A stretch of DNA of 64,000 bases from Dromiciops gliroides. Lineage: Eukaryota > Chordata > Mammalia > Microbiotheria > Microbiotheriidae. Under the pieces are notes generated by a model, which saw only the letters and a program-made list of their open reading frames with translations, made no database searches and had not been told where the DNA came from. A program made the translations under genes and the position numbers. Below, one piece after another: positions 36,000-48,619 of the stretch. Each line of letters begins with the position of its first letter. The first letter of the stretch is position 1. Location of the stretch: positions 476,302,617 to 476,366,616 of the forward strand of contig NC_057864.1 of the NCBI RefSeq assembly GCF_019393635.1, written 5' to 3'.

Positions 36000-37480
36000 T
36001 TTTAAGAACAAAGTAGAATAGAACTATGGAAGTTACAGGGAAAAAACACTTAGATTTTTTTTATCACTAAAAAGTGATAGATTTATTGCTATAGTGCAAG
36101 GGGGAAGGTAATTTCATTGATTAGAGAAAAGGAAACTGAAGCTGATTTGAAAGCTATATTAGTGAAATTTCAAAATGAAAAAACCAGGTTTGAAGTTTTC
36201 ATTTTAAAATGGTATGAGAAGGGTATAAGTGAATTTAAGAGTATCACCATATACATGTGTGTGTGTGTGTGTGTGTGTAGAAAAGAATAAAGAAAAGGAA
36301 AAATCTGAACCATCTACAGCAGGATTATACTCTTCAGAGGTCTTCCAGCAGCTCTAAATCAGAAAATCTCAGGTTAGAGAAGGAGAAAAAAGTTTGGGCT
36401 AAATTTCAAAGCCAGTTTACAATCTGAATTTTTAAGAACTGTCTTGTTTCTTGCCCACAGAAGGAGAAGGATATTTAAGGGAGCAATTTGAATGTAAGTA
36501 AATTATAATTTGGAAAAATGTTTTGTGTTACTTTTATGAATGATGTAACAGAACTTGGTATTTGAATAGACCAGGCATTTGTAAGCTCTTTAAAACCCCA
36601 AAGGCAACAGTGTTGCAATTAACCAAGGTTGTAGGGGAAAAAAATTTGCGTCAAATTGCAGAGGAAATTAAGTAGAGTGAAGTTGGGTTTTATAGACAGT
36701 CTGGGATATGAAAGATAGGAAGCAGATCAGAATATGAAAAAAGAACAAGAAAGGTGATGTGTTAAAGGACTTTAATCAAAGTCCACTGGAGAGAGAGGGA
36801 GACAGAGACAGAGACAGACAGAGACAGAGATCGAGAGAGACAGACAGAGAGACAGACAGAGACAGACAGAGAATTTGAGCAAGTAGAGTTTAAAAGTAAA
36901 AGGGTCTTGGAGTTTTCAAAGAGAGATTTATAGAAGGTTTTTGATCTCTTGAGATAAGAAGGATATGAGAAATGTTACATGGTTATTCTTTATGAAATGG
37001 AAACTATAGTAATAAAACTGCAGCATGAAGTTCCCAGGCTCCAAAGCAGGATGGGAATGTGAGACTGCCCATGTTGAGCCTCTCCCTATTTCTCACTCAG
37101 AGTTAAAACTGAAAAGTTTCAGGGACAGGCGAGTGAGTAGGAGCTAAATTTCAAACACAAAAGGAATTGGTTTAGGGGTTTAGGGGAACTTGAGAGCATC
37201 ACCAGGAATCTGAAATTGAGCTAGTTGACAACAATGAGCTCTAACTTTTGGAGTACTGCCAACTAATGACCCTTGGTAGAATTTTTTTTTTTTAAGTGTT
37301 TTAAATGTTACCACTAGTGAGTAAAAATCCAAGTTTGATTTGGATGAAATTTTGTTCTGAAACTCAATATGATAATTGTGGTCAATTGTAAACTAGTTCT
37401 AACTACATTTAATATTTGACAGTTAAGATGATCATGGCTCTGAAAAACTTGAGTCAAAATCCAGGCTTAGAAATTTGTTA
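36000..37480. other. Unassigned DNA with two simple repeats
   Basis: (GT)n at 36258-36280 and GACAGA/GAGACAGA repeats at 36790-36872. No gene or known element was recognised. The phrase CTAAATTTCAAA recurs at 36399 and 37143, a hint of an older duplicated unit. Confidence 0.4.
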
Positions 37481-37483
37481 GTT

Positions 37484-37633
37484 GGGGCGGTTAGGTGGCG
37501 CAGTGGATAAAGCACCGGCCCTGGATTCAGGAGTACCTGAGTTCAAATCCGGCCTCAGACACTTGACACTTAACGAGCTGTGTGACCCTGGGCAAGTCAC
37601 TTAACGCCCATTGCCCTGCAAAAAAAAAAAAAG
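37484..37633 (+). repeat. WSINE1-type SINE
   Basis: Flanked by AGAAATTTGTTAGTT on both sides. Confidence 0.88.
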
Positions 37634-37679
37634 GAAAAAGAAATTTGTTAGTTACCTTACTTCTGTTTTCTAATTTGTA

Positions 37680-37800
37680 AAGGAGATAAATCAGAGCATC
37701 CACTTCCCAAGGTTGTTGTAAGAATCAAAACATATAGTGATTGTGAAATATAGTGCCTGGCATATGGTAAGCACTATATAAATGTTAAATATTGTTATTA
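37680..37800 (+). repeat. MIR 3' part
   Basis: CCCAAGGTTGTTGTAAGAAT, GTGCCTGGCATATGGTAAGC. Confidence 0.6.
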
Positions 37801-38179
37801 CAATTTTTATTTCTTTAATCAAATATAGTTACCCTATACTGGGTAACTCTATATTGGGTTTTTAATGTGATTAGCATAGAATGCTAAAGGTGATAAAAAT
37901 GAATGATTTTCTATATAGCATCATTTGGAAATGTATTTGTCTGAATTGATATCATTTGACTGGTAATAAATTTTGTTCCATGATATTGTGTATCTTATTA
38001 TTGTGTTTCTAAGTTTTCTTGTATTGTGATTTTGGGGGGAAACTATTGTGTAGGAAATTCTCTTAAAATAATGATACAAGGGTATCATTGGAAAAAATTA
38101 GCCCCTTTTAATCTGTATATTATGAAATTATTAATTAAGTTACTGGAGGCTATTGTTATAGTGTTAAAACCAATGAAAT

Positions 38180-38328
38180 GGAGGCAGCTTGGTGGCGCAG
38201 TGGATAAAGCACAGGCCCTGGATTCAGGAGTACCTGAGTTCAAATCCAGCCTCAGACACTTGACACTTACTAGCTGTGTGACCCTGGGCAAGTCACTCAA
38301 CCCCCATTTCCCCACCAAAAAAAAAAAT
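38180..38328 (+). repeat. WSINE1-type SINE
   Basis: Complete; head reads GGCAGCTTGGTGG. Confidence 0.87.
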
Positions 38329-38339
38329 GAAGTATTTAA

Positions 38340-39020
38340 CTGGGTATGTTTTAAAAAGAAAAGAAGAATAATTACTTTGTGAAAAAGAAAAAAAAAGAGA
38401 GAGAAGCCATGTAAAATCTCATTTGTAAAGTTGCCAGGTTTCTTGGGACCATCTGTTTGGGCAAGGTCATAAAATCTTATTAGCCTTGTGAAAGAACCTG
38501 TGAATTGGTTTAATGAGAAAGTAGGATCCTCTCTTCTACTCCTTGTGAAAAGGGGTGTGGGAAAAGGGGTATGGGTGTGAGTGGGATGGGAAGTACACCC
38601 ACTGACCCCTGTAATAGAGACTCAAGGAAAAAGGAGGCTGAAGCATTGATTTTATTTCTTTTGAAAGAAAGGTGCACCACACTCACTGGGACAACCAGGA
38701 GGTGTGACACACCGGGATTAGGAAATCAAGCAGTTTTTATACTTTTTACAGACATCTAATTTGAGCAAAATGCAGTAATTGGGTTCAGCAATAAATCATT
38801 CTCCTGGAATGTTCAGCGATAAATTATTTTGCAACATTTTCTGTTTCTGCAACAAATTTATCATGTCTATGTAATGTCTCGGTGCAGACTCTTTGAAACA
38901 ATTTTTAAGTTGATATGTCTATATTTAGAAAGGGGGATAGTAGCTTCCCATTATTGCCTCTCTCTAGAGAAAAAATAGAGGGAGAGAAATAGGGGGCTCT
39001 AAAGGGCTTTAAGACTTTGA
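38340..39020. other. Unassigned DNA
   Basis: No repeat family or coding signature recognised. Confidence 0.3.
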
Positions 39021-39026
39021 GATCAG

Positions 39027-39182
39027 GGGACAGCTAGGTGGCGCAGTGGATAAAGCACCAGCCCTGGATTCAGGAGTACCTGAGTTCAAATCCAGCCTCA
39101 GACACTTGACACTTACTAGCTGTGTGACCCTGGGCAAGTCACTTAACCCCCATTGCCCTGCAAAAAAAAAAAAAAAAAAAAA
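39027..39182 (+). repeat. WSINE1-type SINE
   Basis: Flanked by AAGACTTTGAGATCA on both sides, a perfect long target duplication, so it is young. Confidence 0.9.
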
Positions 39183-39189
39183 GACTTTG

Positions 39190-40205
39190 AGATCAGATCA
39201 CTAGGCCGAAGAGAGGGCACTTTCCATCTCAGTGGAGGGTCATATCCATATGTCCCTCTCAGGTGTTTATCGTATAGAAGTGATCTATACGATGATTTGT
39301 AAGTTTTTAAATTATAAAGTTACACTTGGAATAATATGTATTGAAGTTATAACCTGAGCCAACTTGGTCTTAACAGGCTCCAATCTTAAAGATTTAATTT
39401 TGTTTGGGGGATTAATATACAATACCTTAAGAGATGGATATCTGTTAGTATGAAAATTTGCAATAATTGGCCAATATTTTTCAGGGGGAGGGGGCTGAGC
39501 GAACAATCATATATTTGTCATCTATGTGGAATTCCAAAATGTGATTATTTTCTTGATTTCTAATAATTGATGTTTACATTAGGATGAGTTTAAACTGGAA
39601 AAGAAAAAGAAGAAAAGGATGATGAGTGAATCTGTGTGAGTGTGTATGTGCATGTATGTGTGTAAAACCTGGTTTAAAAAAATTTATTGCTAACTGGTAT
39701 TGCAACAACATGAGAGAATAATAAATGTGTTTACCCCTAAGCTATGATTAGTAAAATTTTCTATTGAGGTAAAATCTCATGTGATTGTAATTTGGTTTTG
39801 TTTTGAGTTTTGGATTCAAGTATGAATGTCTAAAGTATCATTGGGTAAATAATCTACCATTTGAGGGAAATGCCACACACCATGCAAAGGGAGTATGACC
39901 AGAAAACTGCTATAGACAGATATTTTTGTCTGGGAAAAGATGAGGAGAAGACTTTGGCATAGCCAAAAATAAGATCCTCTTGATAAAGTTTCCCCATTGT
40001 CTTATTTCCTTTTGCAACAGGACTATTTCTCATCTGATTAATTCTGAGACTGGCTATGATACCCCGTGAGTATGGCAGAACTCTACTGTCTGATTGACTG
40101 TTCCAAATTGTAACTACAACTCTTACCTAAAACCAAATAGAATTAAAGATGCTTTATCCTATTACACATATGTTAAGTCATTCTGTGCCCTTAGGCTTTG
40201 GCCGA
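39190..40205. other. Unassigned DNA
   Basis: A 9-bp stem ATCGTATAG / CTATACGAT with a 7-base loop is at about 39269-39293. Nothing else recognised. Confidence 0.3.
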
Positions 40206-40210
40206 AAGGA

Positions 40211-40365
40211 CCATTCTTTTTTTTTTTTTTTGGCCGGGCAGTTGGGGTTAAGTGACTTGCCCAGAGTCACACAGCTAATAAGTGTTAAGTGTCTGAGTCC
40301 GGATTTGAACTCAGGTCCTCCTGAATCCAGGCCAGTACTCTATCCACTGTGCCACCTAGCTGCCC
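40211..40365 (-). repeat. WSINE1-type SINE
   Basis: Flanked by AAAGGACCATTCTT on both sides. Confidence 0.89.
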
Positions 40366-40479
40366 TAAAGGACCATTCTTAATGCTGCAATATCCATATC
40401 CTCTGCTTCTTTCTTTTATAGCAAATCTCTCTACCCATGGCAAGTAAAGGTGCCATTTTTTGAAATATAATGAATCTTG

Positions 40480-40740
40480 GGGGCAGCTAGGTGGTGCTGC
40501 AGTGGATAAAGCACAGGCCCTGGATTCAGGAGTACCTCAGTTCAAATCTGGCCTCAGACACTTGACACTTACTAGCTGTGTGACCCTGGGCAAGTCACTT
40601 AACTCTGTTTGCCTCTGTTTTCTCATCTGTCAAATGAGCTGGAAAAATAAATGGCAAATAACTCCAGTATCTTTGCCAAGAAAAACCCTAAATGGGGTCA
40701 CTAAGAGTCAGTCACAACTGAAACTACTGAACAACAACAG
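40480..40740 (+). repeat. Mar1-type SINE (CORE head plus BovB-like tail)
   Basis: The head and core are like WSINE1 up to CAAGTCACTTAAC, then TCATCTGTCAAATGAGCTGG and the tail TTTGCCAAGAAAAACCC...CACAACTGAAACTACT. This shows the chimeric structure of the family in one copy. Confidence 0.78.
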
Positions 40741-41041
40741 GAGTTATGTATTTGTGTATAAAATTAGATCCTTATTCTTTCAGGATAATATGGGAATGAC
40801 ATTCTTCTAAAAGGAGAAGACAAAGATGCAAAAAATATTTAAGACAAAGATATAAAAGTTTCTTAAGTGAATTAGTAAAATTATGATTGGCTTCCAAATG
40901 TTTCTAATGAGAAATTCAGGCTCTGATTATGTTTTAGTAATAAGTTTTCAACATTGGATTAAAGATTTTTCATATGAAATTGCATTGTGAAGAGGCTGAG
41001 ATTATTCTCCTATATAAAGCATCTATCTGATGATTTGACTT

Positions 41042-41192
41042 TTTTGTTTTTGTTTTTGCAGGGCAATGAGGGTTAAGTGACTTGCCCAGGATCACACAGC
41101 TAGTAAATGTTAAGTGTCTGAGGTCAGATTTGAACTCAGGTTCTCCTGAATGCAGGGCCCATGCTTTATCCACTGTGCCACCTAGCGGCCCC
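41042..41192 (-). repeat. WSINE1-type SINE
   Basis: Flanked by TATCTGATGATTT / TATCTGATAATTT. Confidence 0.88.
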
Positions 41193-41194
41193 TA

Positions 41195-41950
41195 TCTGAT
41201 AATTTTAAAAGAAAGAAGGACCCATTTTATAAGTTAGGCCCTCATAGATTCTTTTTAAGATTCTTCCTTCAGCCTGTTCTTGGCAGTGTCTATATCAGGT
41301 ACAGAGTTTAAGTAAAGACAGAAACAGCAAGTAGTATGTAAAACCTGAAATTCTCTGAAGTTTTGGGTGAATTATGAATTCCTAATTTGATGTCTTTCTT
41401 ATAGCTTTGTTGTTAATAAGATCAGAACCATAAGGTTTGAGCGGGTTTTCGCTACATGAACTAGTTATTGGAAAATCAAATTTAGGAGGTTGTACTAAAT
41501 TGTACTGTCTTGTTACTGGAAGATCTTAACAAAATTGTGTAGGCATCTCTACAAGTGACTTGGAGCAAGAGAATCAGAACTTGGAATTTCCTCTTCAAGT
41601 ATGAGCTTTCAGAGCTGCCCTGAGAAGGAGATCTAGTCCAGAATGTTGAAGAAAAGATGTTTCCAGGGACCAGACAACTACATAGGACATCTGAGATCAA
41701 AGATGAAGTATGTTGATTAAATGGACACTGGAAGTGGGTTACTAAGATACAAAGAGATCTGATGTTAGTCAGTATTGACGGTGGAGCCCCTCTTCTTGTT
41801 TTCCTTGACCAAAGGGAAACAACCTCTTTGCATGGCAAATAAATGGACCCTTATTGCCCTCTGTCTTATTATTCTCTGAAGACTTTGTTTTAGTTACTGT
41901 GTTAAAGCCTGCTCTAAATTTGCACCAGAAGAGTTTATGTTAGTAAATCT
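41195..41950. other. Unassigned DNA
   Basis: The open frame of 118 codons on the minus strand (41838-41482) has no motif I recognise. Confidence 0.3.
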
Positions 41951-41956
41951 TATAGA

Positions 41957-42100
41957 GGGGACAGCTAGGTGGGACAGTGGATAAAGCACTGGCCCTGGAT
42001 TCAGGAGGACCTGAGTTCAAATCCAGCCTCAGACACTTGACACTTAATAGCTATGTGACCCTAGGCAACTCACTTAACCCTCATTGCCCCCCACACACAA
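41957..42100 (+). repeat. WSINE1-type SINE
   Basis: Flanked by AAATCTTATAGA / AAATCTTATAGA (41945 and 42100 regions). Confidence 0.87.
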
Positions 42101-42119
42101 ATCTTATAGAACTAGCTTG

Positions 42120-42880
42120 TAGATAAGTGATCTGTGGGAGACATGTCTCCCATTGATCAAAGGAGGGAATTGAGAAAATTAATTGATATTGATTCCATTT
42201 TTGTTACTGATTCTATTCTTTATCACTGCTGACATTTTGTGTACTGCCTAAGTCACATTTCTTTGTCTCTGAGTTAAATTTGGAAGTTCAGCTTTCCTCT
42301 CAGAGCTAAGTTGTCCCATAAATTGCCTTAATTCAAAGAATTATATCATCTCTATCCATCTTATTGCCCATGCACGATATAAGGGAGACCTGTTATCTAA
42401 CTAATGAGCCTTGAATGCCCATACACAATCAAGGGAGTTCTGTTACTTCAATAACAAGCCTTTCAAGATGTAGGTGGGCACCAGCAATTCTCTTCTCTTT
42501 TGCACTAAGTGCTGCAGGTTGCAGATGGCTCCATAATTCGATCGACATCCTTTAATGACACAGAAGGGTTATTACTAGCTCCACTTTCCCAATTTCCAGA
42601 CAATCATGTTGTCCCCCACATCTATGATGTACCCATCTTAGTGCTTTCTTTAGACTTGGTAACCAATCATAACTCATTTCCCACCTATAAAGTCCTGTTC
42701 TTTGTTCTGTGTTTCCCAGAAAAACTATTACAAAGGGTAGCTCACTTCACCACATGGTCTTTTGGCTGGCTGAAAGAGCTAAAGACCCCTTTTATTGGTA
42801 ATTGCTGGCCTTAACAATAAACTGAATGTGCTTGGAAATTTATGCCTCAGTTTACCTTAATTTCAATCCCCAAACCTTCT
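42120..42880 (+). mobile_element. Possible old LTR
   Basis: A TATA-like CCTATAAAGTCCTG (42686) and AACAATAAACTGAATG (42814) stand at promoter/poly(A) spacing, preceded by an imperfect ~50-bp tandem repeat (about 42366-42466). The ends were not fixed. Confidence 0.35.
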
Positions 42881-42889
42881 TTGGGTTAT

Positions 42890-43110
42890 TAGGATGGTGG
42901 AGTTAGGGGGTACCTTAGAGATCACTTTAGTGGAAGAGCTAGAGCCAAAGGCTCTGCCCCTGATTAACTATGTGAGCTTAGGTAAATGACTCCTTCTCTG
43001 GACCTTAGTTTCTTCCCTGGAACATAGGGAGGTCAGGCCAGATGGTCTTTGAGGTGCCCTCCAAGTTTGAACAGTCTGTGATTCTAGTCCAATTCTCATA
43101 TTAGACAAAG
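42890..43110 (+). repeat. MIR SINE
   Basis: TTAACTATGTGAGCTTAGG, GGCCAGATGGTCTTTGAGG. Confidence 0.65.
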
Positions 43111-43216
43111 ACAGAAACTCAAGGACCATATGGGAAAGTTGTTTGTTCAAGGGTGACTTTAACATACTGCTTCACATCCCCCCCCCCTTTAATATGTTTC
43201 TTTCTTTTTCTTTTCT

Positions 43217-43368
43217 TTCTTTTTTTTTTTTTTAGTGAGGCAATTGGGGTTAAGTGACTTGCCCAGGGTCACGCAGCTAGTAAGTGTTAAGTGTCTGAGG
43301 CCAAATTTGAACTCAGGTACTCCTGACTCCAGGGCTGGTGCTCTATCTACTGCACCACCTAGCTGCCC
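43217..43368 (-). repeat. WSINE1-type SINE
   Basis: Flanked by CTTTAATATGTTTCT on both sides. Confidence 0.88.
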
Positions 43369-43805
43369 CTCTTTAATATGTTTCTGCACTAAACTCTTTG
43401 TCATGCATGGGTGTGCGTCTTCCTTGTTTTAGTTCAAATAAGACTGAGCTTCATGAGATGCCCACTCCTACTATTCCCACTTCCATGTTTATATGTTCTT
43501 TTTTCATACCTCAATTATAAGAAATAATAAATTCCTCCCTCTTCTTCCTCCTTTATTCTCCAAGGAAGAGGCATCAAACCCACCATTAGCTATACTCCGA
43601 GGTTGGAAATATTTAATAAGATAACTAAAAATACAATAGAACATAGACAATGTTAATATGCAGTTTTCAAAGTCAAAATGCTGCCCACAGGGATCCTTAC
43701 AATATGATTTAGTTGCCCCTTTTCTATTTGTTTGACACCTCTGACTTAAAGAATTCCTTTTCCCCTCCTTTTTCTTCATAATCTTAAAATAAATAAAATT
43801 AACCA

Positions 43806-43971
43806 GGGGGCAGCTAGGTAGTGCAGTGCCTAAAGCACTGGCCCTGGATTCAGGAGGACCTGAGTTCAAATCCAGCCTCAGACACTTGATACTTACTAGC
43901 TGTATGACCCTTGGCAAGTCACTTAAACCCTCATTGTCCCACAAAAAAAGAAAAGAAAGAAAAGAAAAGAA
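43806..43971 (+). repeat. WSINE1-type SINE
   Basis: Complete; tail AAAAGAAAAGAAAG. Confidence 0.86.
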
Positions 43972-43984
43972 ACATGGCTTTTAG

Positions 43985-44131
43985 GGGGCAGCTAGGTAGC
44001 ACAGTGGAAAAAGCACCAGCCCTGGATTCAGGAGGACCTGGGTTCAAATCCAGCCTCAGATACTTGACACTAGCTGTGTGACCCTGGGCAAGTCACTTAA
44101 TCCTCATTGCCTAGCAAAAAAAAAAATAATA
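43985..44131 (+). repeat. WSINE1-type SINE, tandem with the previous one
   Basis: Lies about 14 bases after the preceding copy in the same orientation; lacks ACTTACT before AGCTGTGTGACC. Confidence 0.86.
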
Positions 44132-44149
44132 ATAAAAATCACACCTAGA

Positions 44150-46150
44150 CCCTTCATTTGTCTTTCCTTGCTCCACTTTGACCCTTGAAGATGGTGGGGA
44201 TTCTGGATAGTCAGTGGTCTCTTCTCCTGCATTAGGATGGAAGGACTTGATCATTATTTAGTTCCTTTAAATTGTTCAAATGTAGGTGTACCATTGCCTC
44301 TGGGCTACCTCCCAACTAAGCATTCCCAGGTTTGTAGGGAGGTGCCCCAGAATTTGGACTGTGTTCAATTTGGACTTTCTTTCAGATGACCTGTGTACTC
44401 TTTTTATTTTCATCCTGTCTTTTAACTATAATAGTTCCAGTTAGGGTTTTTTTTTTTTACTTTTATGAAATATGGTATCCAAGTTCTATGTTTGACTATG
44501 GTTTGCAAGGAGCCTAATAATTCTTATATTATCTCTTTTCATCCTTTTTTAAAGGTCAGTTTTGTTTTATTGTATCTACCATATATGTTCTAATTTGTTC
44601 ACTCTTTAAACTTTGTTCTCATATTTCTTGTATCACTGAATTTTTTATTTCTGTTTGCTCCATTTTGTCTTATAGGATATATGTTATTTGGGTAAGGTTT
44701 TCCATTTCCTGTTCTAATCTTTCTAATCTTTGCTCTAACTTAATCCTTCTTTTGGATTTTCCTTTATTTCATCTACTAAAGTTCTTAGAGCAAATATCCT
44801 CTTTTTTCTGTGATTCTACTTGTAATTATTTCAGAGTAATTTCTTTTCTTCCTCTGGAATTTTATTTTGAAATTCTTTGAATTCACAGCATTTCTTCTTT
44901 GAATTGAGTTTTTCCCCCTCATTTCTTTAGCTTCAGTATTTGAACTGTTACTTTGTTGTAGACCTAGAGTCTTTTCCCCTCCTACATTCTTGAATGGTAT
45001 AGCTAGACCCAAGTTTTTTCTCATAATGCAGCCACCTGGTGGGATGCCACCATATATGAGCTAGGTCCTGCCCTTGCTACAATCCAGATGACATTAGTCA
45101 GTCTCAGTTCTGAGTGTGATGGCTGAGTCCTGGTCCTGTCTCCCCTATTATAATCCCAGACTGTAAAGCTACCAGAAGACAAGTCCTGCATTCTTCCTTG
45201 ATTAGTTCATTGGTTTGTTGGTTCAGTGGAGATATTTAGTCATTGTTCAAATCTCCAATTGATTGTGTCAATCAGACAGAACAGGCCTCTAACCTGTGAA
45301 TGGCCAGAGCTGAGCAGAGCAGGCCAGAGACAGGTGAGTCAGGAATTAGAAGTTTTCTTTTCAGAGTGAGAAAAAAGGCTTGAAAGCAAGGAGGAGCTAT
45401 AGTCACATGTGCTGGGGCCCTGCCCGTATTGGGGGCACCTGAGCCAGTGTGGGGAGATCTCAGTACTTAAACTAGTGACTGCCCAGTGAGTTGTAGTCCT
45501 GACAATGAGGGAGCAGCAAGCATGTGACAAGTTTATTACATTTAAGGACTTTCTGAGTTTGTCCAATGCTTATCTTTGATCAGAGACACCTGGTGAATCA
45601 AGTGACTAGCTCAGAGGATGAGATCATCCAGAGGGTGATTGCAAAGGATTGTTGTCCTGTCAAGCTCAGCACAACTTGCCTGTTGGGCCTTAGTTCTGGT
45701 AAACAGGGGTTCTCCTAATATTTTGTCAGTTGAGTCAATCAAGAAGTCCAGGTGCTCCCCATTCATCCTTAGTGTGCACTTGCTCGAATCTTTTCCACTA
45801 TCATCTTTACTGGAATTTCCTTTATAATCTGATGCTACCTGAAGTCAGGCATTTCTATAATGAATTTTTTGGCTAGCCTAATGGTAAGCACATGCTGTTA
45901 TGCTTAACCTCACTCTCACCAACACAGAGACTATTATCTGCTGAAATAAAAATATTGAGAACCTCAAGGAGAAATTAAATGGTCGCTCCATCTGAGAGTT
46001 TGTGGCAGAGGAGAAGAAATCAAAACCTAGTGGGACATGCCACCTATATTCTGGAAGATCAGGTTTCAAAAAGCTTAGGTAGGGTTCCATGACTTATAAA
46101 TTCTACAGGAGAAGTTAACTGCTATTAGGGGACAGCTCTCAAGAATGAAA
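44150..46150. other. Unassigned DNA, possibly old L1 in part
   Basis: On the minus strand 45030-44450 is A-rich and Lys/Glu-rich like an L1 ORF1 coiled-coil, but no diagnostic motif was found. The rest is unassigned. Confidence 0.3.
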
Positions 46151-46154
46151 TTCT

Positions 46155-46307
46155 AGGGGCAGCTAGGTGGCGCAATGGATAGAGCACCGGCCCTGGAGTC
46201 AGGAGTACCTGAGTTCAAATCCGGCCTCAGACACTTAACACTTACTAGCTGTGTGACCCTGGGCAAGTCACTTAACCCCAATTGCCTCACTAAAAAAAAA
46301 AAAAAAA
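46155..46307 (+). repeat. WSINE1-type SINE
   Basis: CAATTGCCTCAC 3'-end type; GAAATTCTA / TTAAATTCTA flank it. Confidence 0.87.
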
Positions 46308-46486
46308 GAATTAAATTCTAAAGACACAAAGGGAAACAGTTCTGATGAGAAAGAAAAGCCAGCAGCTGTTCAGAGAGAAACATGTGGATACACAGGGAAC
46401 TCACTGACCAATTTAAGACATTTCAAAATCATGTAAGGAAAGTAAAACCATGGCAGAGTCCTCTAAAAACAGTGTCAAGGGGGCAG

Positions 46487-46645
46487 CTAGGTGGCTCAGT
46501 GGATAAAGCACTGGCCCTGGAGTCAGGAGTACCTGAGTTCAAATCTGACCTCAGACACTTAACACTTACTAGCTGTGTGACCCTGGGCAAGTCACTTAAC
46601 CCCAATTGCCTTACTAAAAAAAAACAACAGCAACAACAACAACAA
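46487..46645 (+). repeat. WSINE1-type SINE
   Basis: Flanked by ACAGTGTCAAG on both sides; tail is AACAACAACAAC. Confidence 0.87.
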
Positions 46646-46734
46646 AACCAACAGTGTCAAGAGGGTTCACAGGGAGAATGAACTCAGCTCAGCAAGGCAT
46701 CCTAGAGAGAATGAAAAGATCTGTAGTTATTGCG

Positions 46735-47005
46735 GTTGTGTTGACCCCCCTGGCTTCCTTTAAGTCCCAACTAAAATCTTATCTTGACAAGAAGCCTTCC
46801 CCAACCCCTCTTAATTCCAGTGCCTTCCCTCCATTAATTATCTCTGATTTCTCCTGAATATAATTTGCTTTGTATATATTTGTTTGCATGTTGTCCCTCC
46901 CGTTAGACTATAAGCTCTTTGAGGGCAGGGACTGTCTTTTGCCTCTTTTTATACTTCCAGTGCTTTGCCCAGGGCCTGTCATATAAGAGGCACTTAAAAA
47001 ATATT
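46735..47005 (+). repeat. L2 3' end
   Basis: AAGCCTTCCCCAACCCC, GTTAGACTATAAGCTC, TTTGAGGGCAGGGACTG and GCACTTAAAAAATATTGATT follow the order of the L2 3' UTR. Confidence 0.7.
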
Positions 47006-47011
47006 GATTGA

Positions 47012-47162
47012 GGGGGCAGGTAGGTGGTGCGGTGGATAAAGTACCAGCCCTGGATTCAGGAGGACCTGAGTTCAAATCTAGCCTCAGACACTTGACATTT
47101 ACTAGCTGTGTGACCCTGGGAAAGTCACTTAACCCTCATTGCCCTGCCCCCCCCAAAAAAAC
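47012..47162 (+). repeat. WSINE1-type SINE in the L2 tail
   Basis: Flanked by AATATTGATTGA / AAATTGATTGATTGA. Confidence 0.86.
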
Positions 47163-47164
47163 CA

Positions 47165-48435
47165 GAAATTGATTGATTGATTGGGTAAGTTTTGGGGGGA
47201 AAACAGAAGGATAAAAAAAGGGAGAGGACCCACCCCAGTTGAGGGTAGGTGACATGATGGCAATGGTCAGTGAAGAAAAGACAGAATTACGTAACCCTTA
47301 TTTTTTGCTTCTTTTTTTTTATAGGTCAAAGAAAAGAACACACAGATTTCTTATATGAAGAGTATGGTGACAACAATGGTTTATAACTATTAACCTAAGA
47401 AGTGTCAGAAGATAGAACTAACTGAAAATTTCAAAGGCTTGTTCTTATTATGGGGAAACTAAGTAGCAAAGTAAAGAGAGTACCAAGTTTGGCATCTGAA
47501 AGATCCAGAAACCTCAGTTCCCTCATCTGTAAAACAGTATGGCTTGGCTTTGCTTCGAAGGTCCTTTCTAGCCCTAAATCTAGGCTTGGAAAGTAGCGCT
47601 TGTTTGCTTCAGAAGGTCTGAGAGAATGCCACCAGAATGAGGTCTGATGAATTTAAGAGTAGGCTTTTGTCCTTTCCTGATCGGCTCCAGGAGTCAGTGC
47701 TATTGTCCAAAACTCGAAATCTGTTCCTTGAGAGTGACTCCACTGTGAATCACATACAATAAAGTAAATGTGTTGTTAATTTATCTTTCCCTTCTGTCAT
47801 GCATCTCCCTTTGAGCCATCCCACTAGTCTCTAAAAGGCAGCAAGAAAGTTGCAATATGGTAGATGAGGAAACAAACCACTGAAACAAAAGAAGTGATCG
47901 GCCCTGAGACACACTGCAGCTTCCTCTCCCATACATGCGAAGAAGCATCTTCACCAGCCAAATGTTCAGCACCACATTGTTACTAGATTGCGGTGAATGT
48001 CATGGAATCTTTGCTGTTGCTGAGTGGTGCATTTAGCAGAGCCAAAAATTCTAGGAGATAAGAATGGGTACAAGATAGTCAGCCAGACACCAAAACGTCA
48101 CAAACCTGGAAACATCAGACAGAACAGATGGATGGAAGTTGTCGATCCAAAGGAACACCAAAGAAACAACACCCACGATGACAGGTGGGAACCGGGCTCT
48201 TTGCCGTGGAAGGATTTTATCAGCCCCTAGCATCGCTTTTCCTCATCCTTGTGACTTCCAGGCTGAGGGTTTCTGCAGCCAACAAACTGCCACTGCCTGT
48301 CCCCCTCCACTGTAATCACCAGAGTACACTTGAGCCTCCCAGCAAACCCACCACCAATAACTACTGAAAGAAACCACATCCCCAAAGATTGCTCAATGGA
48401 GATCTCCATCTTGTCTGTATCTTGTTTGTACATAG
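47165..48435. other. Mostly unassigned; MIR relic at 47480-47585
   Basis: CAGTTCCCTCATCTGTAAAAC marks the MIR relic. No gene recognised in the rest. Confidence 0.35.
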
Positions 48436-48439
48436 TTGT

Positions 48440-48580
48440 TTTCACATTGTCCCCCCAATTAGACTGTGAGCCTCTGGAGGGCAGGGATAGTTGGCCTTTA
48501 TATCTCCAGTACTTGCCAGAGTATGTGGCACACAGTAGGTGCTTAATAAATGGTTAGACTGACTGACCTTTTGCTTGGTT
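48440..48580 (+). repeat. L2 3' end
   Basis: AATTAGACTGTGAGCCTCTG, GTAGGTGCTTAATAAATGG. Confidence 0.72.
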
Positions 48581-48619
48581 TTTATAAGATTGTCTGTTTC
48601 TGCCAAAGAAGATGATCTT

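Noticed and set aside
36790-36872. Direct repeats resembling an array
   Set aside because: Simple GACAGA microsatellite without spacers; not a CRISPR-like structure.
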